Origin: Aralia elata
Taxonomy: Eukaryota; Streptophyta; Magnoliopsida; Apiales; Araliaceae
NCBI GenBank assembly: GCA_034770075.1
Contig: CM068388.1
Span: 62,387,969 to 62,451,968, forward strand
Direction of reading: 5' to 3'
Length of the DNA stretch: 64,000 nt
This document shows, piece by piece, positions 1 through 11,668 of the stretch. The notes under the pieces were generated by a model. That model worked only from the letters and a program-made list of their open reading frames with translations, was not told the origin of the DNA and searched no databases. The position numbers and the translations under genes were made by a program. Numbering within the stretch: position 1 is the stretch's first letter; each line of letters opens with the position of its first letter.

Positions 1-1131
1 TAAGGAGAATTCCGTCGTAATTAATGAATTATTAAAATAAGCATAAACCTTATTTCCGACGAAAAATTCCGTCGATTTGTTTTTGTTTTAACAATTTCTA
101 GGTTTTTAAACCCATTTTGTGTACCTGTAACCTATTGTATCCCAACAACACATATAGTAATAAGATTTTATGCAAGATAACTATAAAAACCTGTTTTATT
201 TCATCAAACATGTACATACACTAAGCCAACAACTGTCAATATGAACTAACTCATAAACAATAACAAAAATACGCTAATGTTCCATAAATTATACAATATG
301 ATGTTTAAAATTCGAACAGACAACTATTCGAGATATGTACAAATGATCTATAATTTTTAATGAATACAGATATATACAAATCTATAAATCTATAAAAGCT
401 ATACAAATGAACTATAAACTAGTAGGAGGAGGATCATCAGCGTTGTCGTCCCCCTGCTCATCATGGCCATTGCCACCATACTCTGCATTATCACCAACCC
501 GCTCGCCATCGCCACCCTATTGATAAGATTAAAAATATAAATCATTAGTCTGTACATATGTGAGAATTAAAGAGATAACTAAATGAAAATGAAATAACAT
601 GCCGAATACTTGAGTAGCCGGGGACTGGCCTAAAGCCTCCACTAGTATGGTAACCACCATCCAGAGCACATCGCCACTGAACGTGGTGAACTGCTCCTAC
701 GGTAATCCCATACTCTCGATGGTGGCCCCTACTGCAATATCCTGAGCTAGCTGGTGAAGACGAGCACGACTAGGAAACTGCTAACGATAAAAAACCAAAT
801 ATGTACGAAACCTATCATCAACTGCCGCTATGACCCTCTAGAATAGCTCATCGTCCAAGCTAGTGCCTATATGAGATGGTCCAATAGGTACTCTCAGACA
901 CTGGCTCTGGCTAAATCCTGGAAAAATAATTACACACGTAACATAGTTCATATTAAGTTATGTTAGTTTTATAAATTAATATATAACGAGAAACATAAAA
1001 AATATATCTTATTACCTCCAAGTAATGTATACGCGGGTATCCTCGATAGGCTCAACATGCGATACCTGCTGGTACTGCTAGTAGGGGTATCCTGAGACGC
1101 GACCCATAATCTCATCTCCTCATCCCGAGAT
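1..1131 (-). mobile_element. CACTA (En/Spm) transposon, 3' part, running off the left edge
   Basis: The first 80 bases hold copies of the short motif TTCCGACGGAA/TTCCGTCG (positions 8-18 and 54-74). The same motif fills the subterminal region of the CACTA element that starts at 13420, so this looks like a subterminal repeat of the same family. To the right lies a degraded gene read on the minus strand (424-1131) of the kind carried by plant CACTA elements. The terminal CACTA repeat itself would lie left of the window. The right side is cut at 1131 by a gypsy LTR. Nothing gene-like was seen at 90-423. Family assignment is inference from the shared motif and the coding remains. Confidence 0.6.
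424..1131 (-). pseudogene. C-terminal exons of a CACTA-encoded protein (degraded)
   Basis: Read on the minus strand, three coding stretches are separated by plausible GT-AG introns: 1016-1131, about 607-917 and about 424-519. The intron at 918-1015 is convincing (GTAATAAG donor, TTTTTCCAG acceptor). The middle exon gives peptides such as GFSQSQCLRVPIGPSHIG and DDRFRTYLVF, and the last gives an acidic tail with GDGERVGDNAEYGGNG. This composition is typical of the second protein of plant CACTA elements (TNPA-like or Transposase_24 type). At least three in-frame stops are present. It is truncated at its 5' side by the LTR starting at 1132. I am sure it is transposon-derived, less sure which CACTA protein it is. 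Confidence 0.5.
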
Positions 1132-4100
1132 TGAAACTCCTCCAAATTCGGGTTACCTTAACCTCGAATCCGGTGTATCACTATACAACTCAAAAGGCAT
1201 TCTATAATAACTAATTACGGAATAATAAAATATTTACATTGATTTAACATAAATATTCTCGTCCCAAGTTTCAAAACCATAACTAAAACATGACATAACT
1301 AGTGCACAACAATTAATACATAATACTGATGAGTCTGAATACATAACGCAACTTAGAACATAGTCTTAATAAGTCTTGACATATGACAGAAACAATAACA
1401 TAGTAAGACGAAACTATTCTGTGGCTTTGCCTTTGCCTTTATCCTTTTTCGAGCTTTGGCATTGTTCTATAACAACTATAATATTTAAGGAAAGTAAGAG
1501 TGAGTAACAAATTTCCCCAGCAAGTATAACAATAATAATAATGATTAATCATATGTAAGGTTTCACAATTTCAAAGGTTGGAACGATTAATGATTGCTCG
1601 GGGAGTAAGTATATAGATTGTGAACAAGGTATGTCTCAGACGTTTCAATTTAGTTATCTACTAACACAGGCGAGTCAATATAGACTGGATGATTATCAAA
1701 CGAATTCAAGGATTTCAAATTTTCCAAATGCGGGAATCATTGTGTGGCCACCATGGCACTTACCTTTCAGTAGAATTAACAACATTACACTATTAACCCA
1801 AAATTAGATACAATAAGTGATCACCCTAAAATACCCGGCTTTATGCATAACCCTTAAACATTCAACTTACATTCAACTTGCGCGCATGTCGGTCCCCCGA
1901 CAAAAATATAATTTTTCCTACTATGAGAGTTGTTCATCTCTGCAAAGAGTCCGCACCAAAGCAATTGGTTTGGATTGCTTTCTAAATCATGGATATTGGT
2001 CTAGCCGAATCAAATGGCATCGACACTCTTCGTAAACAGTTCATGCATAATTTAAACTCAAATGCTTTATATCAATAGCATGTCTTAAACACTTGTGCAA
2101 ATATTAAAGATTTACATATGTGTGGAATTCACACAATCAAATATTTGCATAAATATGAACTTTGGAACATTAAATAACATCTATAAGAATATAATAAAAT
2201 GAAGTTTGATGAGATTGCCTAGCACGAGGTCTAGACAAGAGTTAGGAACCTTGTATAATATAAAGGTTGAATATCAACAAATTCATTTACTCAAAGTGTG
2301 GGAACTTGCACAATATAGGAGCGTTGTTTAATATCAAATTTAAACAAGAGTGAGAAAACTTGCTCAAGAAATAAATTGAGTTAAATTAGAGAACTGGCAA
2401 TACGATAGAGTACTTGTTCAATACCAAATTAAACAAGAGCTACAACTTGCTCAAATATAATCTTGAGTAAGGTAGACAACTTGCACAATATACATCATTT
2501 ATATAAGATAGGAAACTTGCCTTTTGCGCTTGTTAATAACTTGACGATATTCGCCCTTCAAAAATATCCTACACATTAATTTCATATTCACATAGCAATT
2601 AGCCATATGAGTGATGCCAAATATTGGTTTACATTACTCATACGTCAAGTTCTTAAACGCTTTCTCTTTATTCATAATGAATTCTCAACCATGACTCTAT
2701 AACTCTTTACTGGTCTATGATATAAATACATAATGTGTCTATAGCATGCTACACGAATTCATGGTTTCACTTTAACTCCAGCTCGTTCGTTCATTACTCA
2801 TTTCATTGGCAATCCCTCCTCAATTCTCACTTGATTAAGTTATTACATGCTTGGCTAACCAAATTGTTATAAGCTTCATGTATAACTACTTAAGAGACAC
2901 ATATACACATGCCTCAAGCTTATGTTTAACAAAGAAAACAGCTTAGCAGCTCTGCAGCATGGCGCGACCGCGCTGTTATTTGGCCTAGGAGTGGCGCGGC
3001 TGCACTACTCCTGCTGAAGCACTTTTCTGGGTTATTTCTTACCTTTTTCAATTGTCAAAGGTTCAAAGACATTCTGCTATTATAATAACATATGTCTTGG
3101 GGTTTTTAGAACATGCTAGGCCTCTGTACTCATGCATTAAATTCGTTTAACAAAGTAATAAAGAGTTTCACTTCTGCAGACCAGCATGGCCGCACTGGTT
3201 TTAAGCTTGCGCCACTCTGGCAGAAGGAAATCCTAGGTTCTGCTTATGCACAACTCACAACAAAACCATTTCATTCTTCTTTTTTGTTTTCTTAGCTATC
3301 ATATAACAAGTCCATATGACTTAAGAAATGCTTTTATTACCAAGCTATGCAACATAACATCATTTCATCAATTAATCACTCTTAGTTCTCATGTTCTTTA
3401 GAGAAATTCTTCTCTTGGACATTATATCAAATGGTTTGTGGGCATAACTTTAAAGTTTAGAACTCATAAATTTACCAATACATGGTTGTCCCTGACTATT
3501 GATATGAAATCAGTTCTCCTAGCTTCTGGACACATAATAATAGTACCTAATCAATTCACACAACCAAACAAGCTGATTATATCTTTATTAATACATGAAT
3601 TGTCCATAACAGTTCATTTCTTGCTCGTTCTACATAGGTTTGGATTTCTCATTCCTTGTTCCACTTTTACTTATTATTAACAAGGTCTTACATTATCAGC
3701 AACATTTATGCATGCTCATAAATAGCTAACAATAACAATATCAACAACCACACCTAACCAACAACCAAAGCAAAACTAGAAGCTTGACAATATTATGGAA
3801 ATGAGCTAGGTTCTTCATTGCTTACCTCTTGAAGCTTCTTCTAGGATGCTAGATGGATTAATCACAACTACTAAGGTCCTCTCCTCCTTCTTCCTTAGTC
3901 CTCCCGTATACTTACTCTCACTTCTCTCTCAAATTTTTAGCTTCTTAACTTAGCAAAGATGAAAGGAATGGATGGTTAGGCAAAGGATGGTATTTATAGA
4001 TGGAGAGGTTAACTTCTTGGAGGTAGGAATGGTTGAGCATGCTTGCCATGACAACTCTGCATGAATGGGAGAGTGAGCTTTCGCCTCCCCTAGGTGCGGG

Positions 4101-4698
4101 GAATCTCCCCTCCTTCTCCCCAATTGTTCTCTGCTCCCTTTTCCTTTGCCAAATGCAAAAATGGTTTTTTCCCATATATTCTCATTCCCTTGATAACTCC
4201 CTCCCCTTATTCCTTCCATCTGTATGCTCCTTCTCCCTTCAATTCCCCGTTGTAAATTTTATTACCCATTTCTCACATGGGTCATGGGTCAGGTTATGGG
4301 TTTAGGTCATGGGTTTGGACCACCCTTAAAAATAATTTGGGGCTTCTAATTTAATTCCAATTAGACTCAATTAAAAGCCTACACTTAGATTATTAATCCT
4401 TCACATTAATGCTTTGACGAAATTAAGAAAGGTTGAAATAACGAAAAAGATATTTTGACGTGAATAATGACTACGTGAATACTGCCCACGTGAATAGTGT
4501 TTTAACATTATTCCTCAAAATCATTTTGTTAACTTTTACTAAATAACAATACTTGTAATTATTGCAATCACATAATCTAGGTTATTACATAACCTTTAAA
4601 CACATAACACGGAATAATATTAATAAAAATTCGTTTTATTTAATAATATTCATAAGCTCGAATTACAAAGCTATCCACAATTCACGATCGTTACGTCA
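1132..4698 (-). repeat. Diverged LTR of a Tekay-type gypsy relic
   Basis: The left edge (TGAAACTCCTCCAAATTCGGG-like, from 1132) aligns with the LTR start TGTGACGCCCCCAAAT of the elements at 42819 and 52981. The right edge TTACGTCA at 4691-4698 aligns with their ATTACA end and is followed by a purine-rich tract on the minus strand. Internal landmarks match too, such as the GCAAG...GAGT...CCAGCAAG block near 1485-1530. A TATA-like box on the minus strand lies at 3990-4001. At about 3.57 kb it is shorter than the 4.1 kb intact LTRs. The open frames inside it look like chance. No partner LTR remains in the window. Confidence 0.75.
3990..4001 (-). promoter_or_regulatory. TATA box of the relic LTR
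   Basis: The minus strand reads TCTATAAATACC, a good TATA box, at a place equivalent to the TATA boxes of the other Tekay LTRs. Assigned from position and sequence only. Confidence 0.45.
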
Positions 4699-5436
4699 TC
4701 CTCCCTTATAAGAATTTTGTCCCCAGAATTAGGACATAAGGTTTAAACAAAAAGGTGGGGATATTCTTCTTCATTTTATCTTCTAACTCCCACATAGCCT
4801 CCTCGACATTGTTATTTCGCCAAAGTATATTTACAGAAGATATAACTTTGTTTCTTAATACTTGATCCTTCCTATCAGTTATCTGAATAGGAATTTCCTC
4901 GTACGTTAAATCTTTCTCTATTTGAACGGGCTCATAGGATATTACATGCTTATAATCGGGCTTATATAGTCACAACACTGAAATATAGAACACATTATGG
5001 ATATGCTACAGGTCATGAGGTAAAACTACCAAGTACGCCACTTCGCCTACCCTTCTCAATACCTTGAACGGTCCTATGAACCTCAGACTCAGTTTTCCTT
5101 TCTTACCGCATCTTATATTCTCTTTCTAGGGAGATACATTTTAAAACACGAAACTACCAACTTTAAAATCTCGGATTTGATGGTGCAAATTTGTGTATTT
5201 CTTCTTCCTATCTTGAGCTGCTATTAATCTAGCTCTTATTATCTTTACAACATCTGCCGTTTGTTGAACTAATTCTAGTCCCAACAGTCGTCATTCTCTG
5301 ACCTCATCCTAACATAACGACGTTCTACACTTTCTTCCGTAGAGAGCTTCGTGTCGATGAAAACTACAACGAACTTTTCTAAGTATGGCTTGAGAATTCA
5401 ATTCATCAAATCCATAAATGTTGCTGGCTTATTAGA
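4699..5436 (-). pseudogene. Tekay gypsy pol relic: chromodomain and integrase C-terminus joined to an RT scrap
   Basis: Starting with a polypurine tract (4699-4711, minus strand), the minus-strand sequence matches the 3' end of pol in the intact element at 46974-50396. It covers the chromodomain-like tail (peptide ILWRNNNVEEAMWELE), the GPF module and the integrase C-terminus up to the GRKCR region near 5335. At about 5350 it jumps directly to reverse transcriptase sequence around the FIDD active-site region, so roughly 1.4 kb of IN, RNase H and RT is missing. Similarity fades near 5436. Stops and frameshifts are frequent. It belongs to the LTR at 1132-4698. The rest of the element has been lost. 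Confidence 0.75.
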
Positions 5437-6076
5437 TTGAATTGTATTTGGTAATATTTGATGATCTTCCTTGTTTTAATTTCCAGAAAAAAAAATAGTC
5501 AAACATATATTGGGCAAGCTATGGAAATATTTGCAGAAGATTTCTCAATATGTCTAAGGAAGAGCCCTGCTAGGTTTTGCCTCCCTAGAGTTTAACCCTA
5601 AGGTTTTGGCTCCCTAAAGGTTCCCTCTTCTAGGACCCTTGTCTTTAAGACCTGTATAGTGGAGTCCTGCAAAATCATTCAAAAGCTTGAAGTATTCTTG
5701 CACGATCGTCTCTTTGGAAACGCGACTCTCGCACAGGGAGAAAATGTGGGCCCAAGTGCAAATTAGGGTTCACATGCCCTAATTGACTTAAATGCACAAT
5801 TAGGGCGATTTCATTAAATGTACAAATTACATTTCTTTGACCTAATTAAATGAAGATGGAAAAGTTGAAAATAAATATGCTAGACCCGAGAGAAGCATTC
5901 ACGTTTCCTGAGGGAGAAGGCTCGTGGAGGCGGCTTGTTTTGGGAATTGATTGAGGGATTGGATTGGTGGCTAGAAGGACAGGACGATATGGGCATTATT
6001 CTAATGATTAAAGGATATTTTTGGAATTTTCCTGAAGACATGTGCTTGACATGTGACTACTTAAATTCCAGGAAAC

Positions 6077-6089
6077 TCTATAAATAGCC
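6077..6089 (+). promoter_or_regulatory. Candidate TATA box
   Basis: TCTATAAATAGCC lies between a moderately GC-rich upstream stretch and a downstream region rich in CT and CAAC. This is the usual layout of a plant LTR U3/R boundary. No ORF follows, so the promoter, if real, is an orphan. Confidence 0.3.
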
Positions 6090-7413
6090 CATTTTATGAA
6101 GGAAGGGACCTCTCTTAAGATTCAGGACTAGGACTCTTGGAAGATTAAAAGACTCAGACATTCCTCTCTCAACTAGAAACACTCAAGAAGGCTCTTGGAA
6201 TCCCTGCTACCCTAACAAGGTTTCTGAATTCTAGGAGTTCTGCCACGTGTTATTGGATTAATCACTCACCTGTCGTTCTCCCTTCTTAAATCAATCAATC
6301 ATTCCGTGCTCTTCGTGGATTTCTCTCCTCCTCAACCAACACGAAACCCTAACCCTAGCAATGCACGATTTCCTTGCCCACAGTCCAAAAATAGGGTTCA
6401 AACATCACTAGTAATAAACTAAGATGCTTAGAGAGTCTCACATACATAATAATTACCGAATCATCAATCTCAAGCATTAACAAGTCATAATAAAGAAAAA
6501 AAGGAAGAAGAAATATAGTAAGAAAATGGACCTTGAGAATGAAATAACTTCAAATTGGGGATAACTCTTCCTTCTCTTCAAGCATACAAATGCGAGGGAA
6601 TATTATATAATTGGTTTATACATATCCTTCCCAGTTGAGACCACAAGTACAAATGATATTGCCATAAATTAACAAAGTAATATGATAGAATAAATTTGAG
6701 AAAAGAAACTAGTATATTCAAGCTTTTGAATCTATTATAGGAAGAATTTCACTTAATTTTTTTATTTTTTTTCTCTCTTCCTTTTTTTTTCTTTTTTCAC
6801 CCTTTTTTCTTCTCTCTCCTCCAAAATGAGGCAAAAGAGCCTTAAAAATTCAACCACAGGCTGATGCCAGCATGTAGGCTCCTCGCTCCACCTTGTGGGC
6901 CCCCTTGCTCCTTTTTCATTTTTGCCAACCTCGAATTATTAGGAGATGTCTCACTCAAATCCGAAAAACTCTTTTCGAAACCTTCGCGATAGTACCCAAT
7001 TTGACTATGTTCGAGTATGATATGAAGGAGAAAAACGGGAAATCTTGTACACACTAGCTTTTCTCTTGTCCTTCCTTTTTGCACTTTAGTACCTCAAGGT
7101 ATGTCTGTGCTCTCCAAGTAATCTTTGTGGACTTTATAAATCTTCTTTTGATATCCCAATAATTCGTGGATTGACGTGATTGCCCTCCTGTCATATAATT
7201 TAATAATATATGCAAATTTTAGGTGTACAAGCACATACATTTCAGTTTTGCTAGTATAATTCAATAAAAAATATATAACCACTTAGGTTTTCAAATTTAC
7301 GTAGTTGAATTTTTAGTCCACTATATATAAATATTCACGGCCACAAATCTACGTATATTTAAAATTGCATTAGTCATAAAATTTGTGATCAGTGCATGAA
7401 TGGATTGGTTAAC

Positions 7414-7438
7414 AATATATATATATATTATATATATA

Positions 7439-7472
<34 letters not shown>

Positions 7473-7473
7473 T
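7414..7473. repeat. (TA)n microsatellite
   Basis: Almost pure alternating TA interrupted by a few TT steps. Confidence 0.9.
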
Positions 7474-8548
7474 ATCTTTAAATTTATAATTATAATATTT
7501 TGAGAAATTTTATGTACGAATATATAAACAAGTTTGTGCGCCGCACATGTTCACCTAATAGTTGGTATTCATATTTCATAAGCCTCCTTTAAGAAGTTGT
7601 GAACAATTTCCTTGAAAGAATCTCTAATTGATGTTTTGATTAGCTGCCTTCTTTTTGGTAGGTGAGCCTATGTACGATCAACAAAAATATAAAGAAGAGG
7701 AAAAATAAGCCTGGGACTTATTCTTGGTGGCTGAACTTATTGGGACGATGGTGAGATGATGCTGGAGGATAAATGATAATACTGGTTTACAATTTTGTGG
7801 CCTTCATATATATATTTAATTGTTAATATATTTATTTGTTTACTTTGTTATTGTTAAATTACTTAATTCTTTATGTTAACTCTATATAATTAGGTTACTT
7901 TGTTCAATTAATTTCATAGGTTTACATTTTTAATACATTTTATTTGTTTGATTAGCTTAATAGGATAATTGCTTAATTTGTTTTAACTTTATTATACTAT
8001 AAAATTAAAAGATTTTTAATTATCTTGTTTAATGTCATTTTAAGTAGATTTTTATTCTATGTTACAAAACTTTAATTAATATTTAAGTAATGTAAATGTT
8101 AAAAAAAAAAAATATTTTCTTTACCACCCTAAGCAAGACACGTTACATATAAGTGACAAGGACATAATTTCTCTCTCATGTACTAATCATTCAGTTAAAA
8201 GTCAACAATTTCAATGGATTTTGTAATTATTTATAAAAATTACAATTCAATAATTAAGTCGAGCAAAAAAAAAAAGCCAAGTTCAGTTTAATGTAAATAT
8301 AAATTGGGATTGATTTCAATGGTAAAAGAGTGATTTCACTAGTATTAAAAGTAGAGAGGTGAGAGGAGCTCTTATATCATTCAAAGATGATGAATACAAT
8401 CTACACGGCTGGAGTTTAAACCAGCATACTCAATCAACTTACAACCTCATAGATCTATCGCAACAAACTTCAACTTCTCTGTTTGACTACAACATTACAA
8501 TTATAATATTACATGTGATATGTCACTTATTTAATCAACTACATAAAC

Positions 8549-9238
8549 TCAAAGAAGCCATGCTTTCCATATCTGGCTAGCTGTACCAGAGAAAGACGAG
8601 ACAATTATTTGGTTTTCATCAGAGTCTTTCACATCCATCACGAGCCCAGTAGCCACATTCGAAATGCTGCCATCATTTTTAAACTGCCATCGTTGGCCAG
8701 CTCCCTCATTACATGTATCAATCACTACATTTTCTGATTTCAACGTGAGGCAGTTGTCTTTGTTCCCATTAGGTCGTATAGTACCCTCTGCATAAATTGC
8801 CCATTCTTGTGCCGTTCTGTTGCTCACACACTTCTCTATCCACACAGTCTTTCCGTCATTTGCCTGCAAGCAAAGATCCTTAAACCCAACAATAGGGGTC
8901 ACAATGGGTTTCAGAGTGTTATTGCTAATGATTATTTTAAGCCAACCTTGGGGGGAGTCGTAGAGAGTTGAATTACAAGGTTGCTTAGTCTTAGTAGTAT
9001 TGGGCACGAAAAGCATGACCGCAATGTTTGTACTCACATTACCCACGAAGCACACAGCCACAGTCTTACCAGTCCGATCCACTAACTGAAACAGGCGGCG
9101 GAGGAAATTCCTTTCCAATGGAATTTTTGGATTTTTCCCGAGAGAGTACCCCAGTTGTTCTCCAGTGAGATCATGGTATCAGTTGGTTTAAAGTTTTTAC
9201 CGGTTCGAATACTATCCACCACCAGATACTCGATATAC
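8549..9238 (-). pseudogene. RIP exon 2: A-chain end and second B-chain lectin domain
   Basis: The exon opens with YIEYLVVDSIRTG and contains LENNWGTLSG, the segment with the family's active-site tryptophan. Two frameshifts within about 60 bases (9070-9130) separate it from a frame reading VDRTGKTVAVC and NIAVMLFVP, the A-chain C-terminus. The frame then passes almost directly into a ricin-type lectin domain: LCLQANDG, then three subdomains each closing with the QxW signature (QEW, QRW, QIW), and the end ASQIWKAWLL. Only one beta-trefoil is present where type II RIPs have two, so about 100-130 residues of the first domain are missing. The Cys residues around the junction could still link the chains, but that is speculation. 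Confidence 0.82.
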
Positions 9239-10682
9239 CTGTACATTTTTTCAAAAGCAGCAGAGTTTTATCAGCATGCACAAGTATACGATCTATATAA
9301 TAGAAAAATAGAAAAAAGTTGAGTAATTAATTCCCTGCATGTGTCGCAACCATTTGCAGCCATAATTGATTAATGAATAGTTAAATGTTTTATGTATTCC
9401 AAATGATTTCTGTGAAAAACTTATAATTGCCAAAAACATATATACGTGGGTTGGATATAACAATAAGAGTAGGTGTTCCATTATATTATACATTTATTCA
9501 TAAAAATTATCAACATAAAAGTCGTAAATAAATTCGTAATATATCTCATTTTTATAATGAATACGCTAGGTAAATTTACCTTAACAAAACATTATTGACT
9601 TGGGTTAGAGAGTACAATTATACAACCCATCAATGGTTTGTTTAGGTAAACTAAACATTTTTTCTCTCTAGTTACCTAGCATTTATATATATAATAAATA
9701 AGACAAAATCATTGTTCAACCCTACTTTTTAGGATTTTTTGGAGTGACCCCTTAAAATTTAACAATAATAAATACTAACTATAAATAAAATTTTATTTAA
9801 CCCGAACAAACTTTTTAGGAGTGACTCCTTAAAATTTAACGATAGTAAATCCTAACTATAAATAAAATTTTATTTATCCTTAACAAAAAATACTATTTAA
9901 TCAATTTCACCGCATGTTGGATATCTATATTTATATATATAATAAATAAGAGAAAATCATCATTCAACCATAAAATTTAGAAGTGACCCTCCAACCCTAA
10001 AATTTCACCTAAAATTTAGCAATAAAATCTATATATATTGTCTAGCACAAAATAGTTTCTCATCCCTAAAACTTGGGAATGGTCCTATATATAACCTTAA
10101 AATGTTGGAATAAAAGCCTAAATTTTAGTAAAAGAAACTACTTTTTTCATCTATTATTTAATTTCAAAAATCTTTGCATCTACATTGTTACTATCATAAT
10201 TATCTACTTACCATTATCTCTTATTCTTTTTTTTTTAATTTAGTTAATGTTCTTTAAAATTCATATTATTGATACCAATAATTTATTATATACTAATAAT
10301 TATTATTAAATTATACATGCATTATTTGAGCTTAATTAAAATTTTATTATTACATAAATAGATGAACATAGAAATATAAAAAAAAATAAATCATTTTAAA
10401 GAAGAATACTATCATTTATATTATATAAGTAGAAGAATTATTATTTTATTCATCAATAATTAGTTATATATTATTAGTTAAATATAATATTTCAGAAGAA
10501 AATATTTTCTTCATATAAAAATTATTGTACACAATATTAATCTATTATTAATAGAATTAATATATTATTATAGTATAAAATAAAAAAAATATAAATAATA
10601 CAATAAGTTTATAAACAAAGTCAGTACACACGGGATCATGAGCTCGTTACTCTTAATAAATTAAGTCTAACTAGCTAACTAC
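9239..10682 (-). other. GT-AG intron in the RIP gene
   Basis: On the minus strand the A-chain sequence stops at AGATTCAG, followed by GTAGTTAG, and resumes after ATGTACAG at 9238. Joining the two edges restores the expected A-chain reading frame across the boundary with no lost or gained residue, as a real splice would. The 1444-base insert is very AT-rich. It contains a duplicated block at 9725-9895 (period 77-86) and a small element flanked by inverted GCTAGGTAA/TTACCTAGC at 9563-9686. The best known RIP genes (ricin, abrin) have no introns, so this could be a late-gained intron or a transposon insertion with splice-like edges. Confidence 0.65.
9725..9895. repeat. Tandem duplication in the RIP intron
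   Basis: Two diverged copies share CTTTTTAGG, GGAGTGAC, CCTTAAAATTTAAC and ACTATAAATAAAATTTTATT in the same order. A weaker third copy seems to begin near 9976. Confidence 0.75.
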
Positions 10683-11333
10683 CTGAATCTTACGGCCTCT
10701 GAAACCATCTGAATGATGATAATAAAGGAACGAGCCAAGTTTTGTTCTCTGTAGTGACGAAGGTGGCCGATGGATTGATCTAGTTCAGCTATCCCCAAGG
10801 AAATATTAATTCTATCTCCTCCCTGTTGCCGGAGAGCTGGATAACTACCGTTAAATGGGAGGGGAGTATGTGGTAATTCTTTAAAAATACCAGATGTGTC
10901 AACAGCAGAATCATTAAAGTAGTAAAACTTATCTCCGGGAGAATAACCCACCACGTATAAAATATGTGACATCTATTGCCAAAGTAATAGATTGTGCTTC
11001 ATAATTTTCGAGTTTCACCAGAATAAACCGTTTAGAAATTAGCACCGTGGAGGGGTTGTGCAGTCTCGATATATTCTCGACTTTGTCACTTACCACGAGA
11101 TCTAGGATGTCCTTGATGAATTTTTTGAAGATTTCTTTGGTGATACCATCAGTTTTGAGGGACACCGTTGGGTAGGCAGCTTTTACGTTATCTTTTTGTG
11201 TTGGAGGAAGCAAATTACTACTGCCTGCAGTTTCAGAATCTCCATACACGAAACTAGTCAACACGAGCAAGGCTACAACTGCAACAAGCCACGTCATTCT
11301 GTTTCCTGACGTTGCCAACAGCATCATCTGCAT
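10683..11333 (-). pseudogene. RIP exon 1: signal peptide and A-chain N-terminal two-thirds
   Basis: The frame opens with a hydrophobic signal peptide (residues about 13-31, core WLVAVVALLVLTSFVYG) and then the RIP fold start YPTVSLKTDG. About 120 codons in, near 10970, a one-base shift in a T-rich stretch breaks the frame. The second frame continues with LYVVGYSPGD and ends just after the helix ARSFIIIIQMVSEAVRF, which carries the catalytic Glu and Arg expected for the RIP family. Tyr residues sit at both places where the family has its substrate-stacking tyrosines. The exon ends at a GT splice donor at 10683/10682. The start at 11333 (ATG) gives a 31-residue leader. The next ATG is two codons on, directly after a CAG that could be the acceptor of a short 5' UTR intron. 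Confidence 0.8.
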
Positions 11334-11500
11334 GAATGCAAAAAAAATCTCTTATGATTTGTATAAATAAAACTAACCTTTTATCCATAAATAATTAAAA
11401 GAAAATACAAAAGTATATCGGAAGAACAATACTTGCATAAGTCTTGGAAGATAAGATAATCTTTTAAGAAAGACTGATGGGAAGATGACTTTCGTTGACA

Positions 11501-11515
11501 GTTATATATATAGCT
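11501..11515 (-). promoter_or_regulatory. TATA box of the RIP gene
   Basis: The minus strand reads AGCTATATATATAAC about 170 bases upstream of the RIP ATG, with no better TATA box nearer. Between the two lies a possible short 5' UTR intron (AAAAG/GTTAGT donor near 11380, TTCATGCAG acceptor at 11328). Position fits a plant core promoter. Confidence 0.45.
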
Positions 11516-11609
11516 AGATAGACTACCCTAAAATTACATAAAAATCACTACAAAATTATTCTTTAAATCTTATTTTTTTGAAATCCCCGAATTTTTTTTA
11601 AGAGAGGTC

Positions 11610-11612
<3 letters not shown>

Positions 11613-11663
<51 letters not shown>

Positions 11664-11668
11664 AAGAG
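11613..11668. repeat. (AT)n microsatellite
   Basis: Nearly pure AT alternation directly beside the large hairpin at 11662-11759. Confidence 0.9.

Larger units (their letters stand above)
5437..8548. other. Unassigned AT-rich spacer with a possible old LTR or promoter
   Basis: No recognisable protein is encoded. 5560-5640 holds a short motif family (CTCCCTAGAG, CTCCCTAAAGG) that resembles sequence near 63400 at the other end of the window. 6077-6089 is a good plus-strand TATA box, followed at 6343-6357 by a telo-box-like AACCCTAACCCT, so this could be the promoter and leader of an unidentified LTR. 6750-6830 is a pyrimidine-rich tract. An 80-codon minus-strand frame at 6842-7084 matches nothing I know and is probably chance. 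7500-8548 is plain AT-rich sequence. Confidence 0.4.
8549..11333 (-). pseudogene. Type II ribosome-inactivating protein gene, broken and missing one lectin domain
   Basis: Type II RIPs have an A chain that removes one adenine from the sarcin-ricin loop of 28S rRNA, linked to a galactose-binding B chain with two beta-trefoil lectin domains. Here the minus strand encodes a signal peptide and most of an A chain (exon 1, 10683-11333), an intron (9239-10682), the end of the A chain, and then only the second lectin domain (exon 2, 8549-9238). Most of the first B-chain domain is absent. Breaks: a one-base shift near 10970 and at least two more close together at about 9070-9130. The active-site motifs survive in pieces. 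It is most likely a pseudogene. Some frameshifts lie in T or A runs and could be assembly errors, but the missing domain cannot be explained that way. It is the only non-transposon gene seen here. Confidence 0.85.

Noticed and set aside
6343..6357. AACCCTAACCCT as telomeric repeat
   Set aside because: Only two units, within a promoter-like region; more likely a telo-box or chance.
6842..7084. 80-codon minus-strand ORF as a host gene
   Set aside because: No recognisable domain, no promoter or intron context, and it sits in a repeat-like stretch.
10960..10980. RIP frameshift as programmed frameshifting
   Set aside because: No slippery site and structure known for the family; mutation or sequence error is simpler.
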